Below, piece after piece: positions 5,389 to 5,543 of a DNA stretch of 5,543 bases. Numbering within the stretch: position 1 is the stretch's first letter; each line of letters starts with the position of its first letter. The notes under the pieces are model-generated. The model did no database searches. It saw nothing but the letters and a program-made list of their open reading frames with translations, and had not been told where the DNA came from. The stretch lies in the NCBI GenBank assembly GCA_025355705.1, contig JANXZD010000361.1, positions 1 through 5,543 of the forward strand, written 5' to 3'. Position numbers and translations under genes: made by a program. This DNA is from Bacteroidota bacterium (GTDB lineage Bacteria; Bacteroidota; Ignavibacteria; UBA10030; UBA8401).

Positions 5389-5543
5389 TGGCAGACAACA
5401 GCACGATAAAAAATTTGAATCTCATCGGTGCAGGTACGACCGTTGACGGAAAAATTCGTACTCAAGGAAGCATTCGTATCGATGGTAAGGTGACGGGTGA
5501 AGTTCATGCAGCGGAGAATCTTGCGGTTGGTTTGACCGGAGAG
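5388..5543 (+). CDS. Bactofilin (polymer-forming cytoskeletal protein), 3' end outside window
   Basis: Only the first 52 codons are present and the frame is open to the window edge. The sequence MADNSTIKNLNLIGAGTTVDG continues with KIRTQGSIRIDGKVTGEV and AAENLAVG. This is the start of the bactofilin beta-helix: a short disordered N-terminal tail followed by repeats with the IxGxxTxxxGxIxxxGxxRIDGxxxGxI pattern. Bactofilins form non-polar, nucleotide-free filaments beneath the inner membrane and act as scaffolds for cell-wall enzymes. The ATG shares its A with the TAA of the M23 gene. No separate ribosome binding site is evident, so expression probably depends on translation of the peptidase. 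Full bactofilins usually have about 110-180 residues. Confidence 0.92.
   Translation, partial: MADNSTIKNLNLIGAGTTVDGKIRTQGSIRIDGKVTGEVHAAENLAVGLTGE

Noticed and set aside
5177..5425. 82-codon minus-strand open frame across the M23/bactofilin junction
   Set aside because: It is antisense to two clearly coding genes, with no ribosome binding site and no recognisable domain.

Overview
The window looks like chromosomal DNA of a free-living member of the Bacteroidota/Ignavibacteriota (FCB) group. The evidence is a small protein with the NFPNPF signature of the FlgD-like/T9SS-type C-terminal domain, an outer-membrane beta-barrel-like protein, and a TTG-N20-TAAATTTG element that fits the Bacteroidota promoter pattern (TTG or TTTG about 20 nt before TAnnTTTG). 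Base composition is moderately AT-rich and even throughout. I see no tRNA, rRNA, IS element, CRISPR array or phage gene.

The left 3.1 kb is read on the minus strand as one probable operon. In transcription order it encodes a class V PLP-dependent enzyme (3140-1992), a membrane-anchored alpha/beta hydrolase (1995-1072, ATGA overlap), a small lipoprotein that is little more than a FlgD/T9SS-tail-like domain (1031-640), and an outer-membrane beta-barrel-like protein (from 630, running off the left edge). The last two genes share an anomaly. Each has a well-placed ribosome binding site and ATG opening a textbook signal peptide, but a seven-T tract inside the signal peptide puts that start out of frame with the clearly coding body. 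In both cases one extra T restores a perfect signal peptide. This is either a repeated homopolymer sequencing error or a pair of phase-variable exported proteins, both caught in the OFF state.

A 144-bp divergent intergenic region (3141-3284) separates this operon from the plus-strand genes. Both flanking genes lack a Shine-Dalgarno sequence. Each has the near-identical 13-mer ATTTATAT(T/A)GAAC just before its start codon, which suggests mirrored promoters and possibly leaderless mRNAs.

The right part is on the plus strand: a GT4-family glycosyltransferase (3285-4388), then, after a 103-bp gap with its own promoter-like element, a single-pass membrane M23 endopeptidase (4492-5388) overlapping by one base (TAATG) a bactofilin gene cut by the right edge (5388-5543). 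The last two form the known peptidase/bactofilin pairing used in cell-shape control: a cytoplasmic bactofilin polymer is thought to position a periplasmic peptidoglycan hydrolase. The window thus mixes envelope biogenesis (glycosyltransferase, M23, bactofilin) and cell-surface proteins (lipoprotein, barrel) with two enzymes whose substrates cannot be read from sequence.
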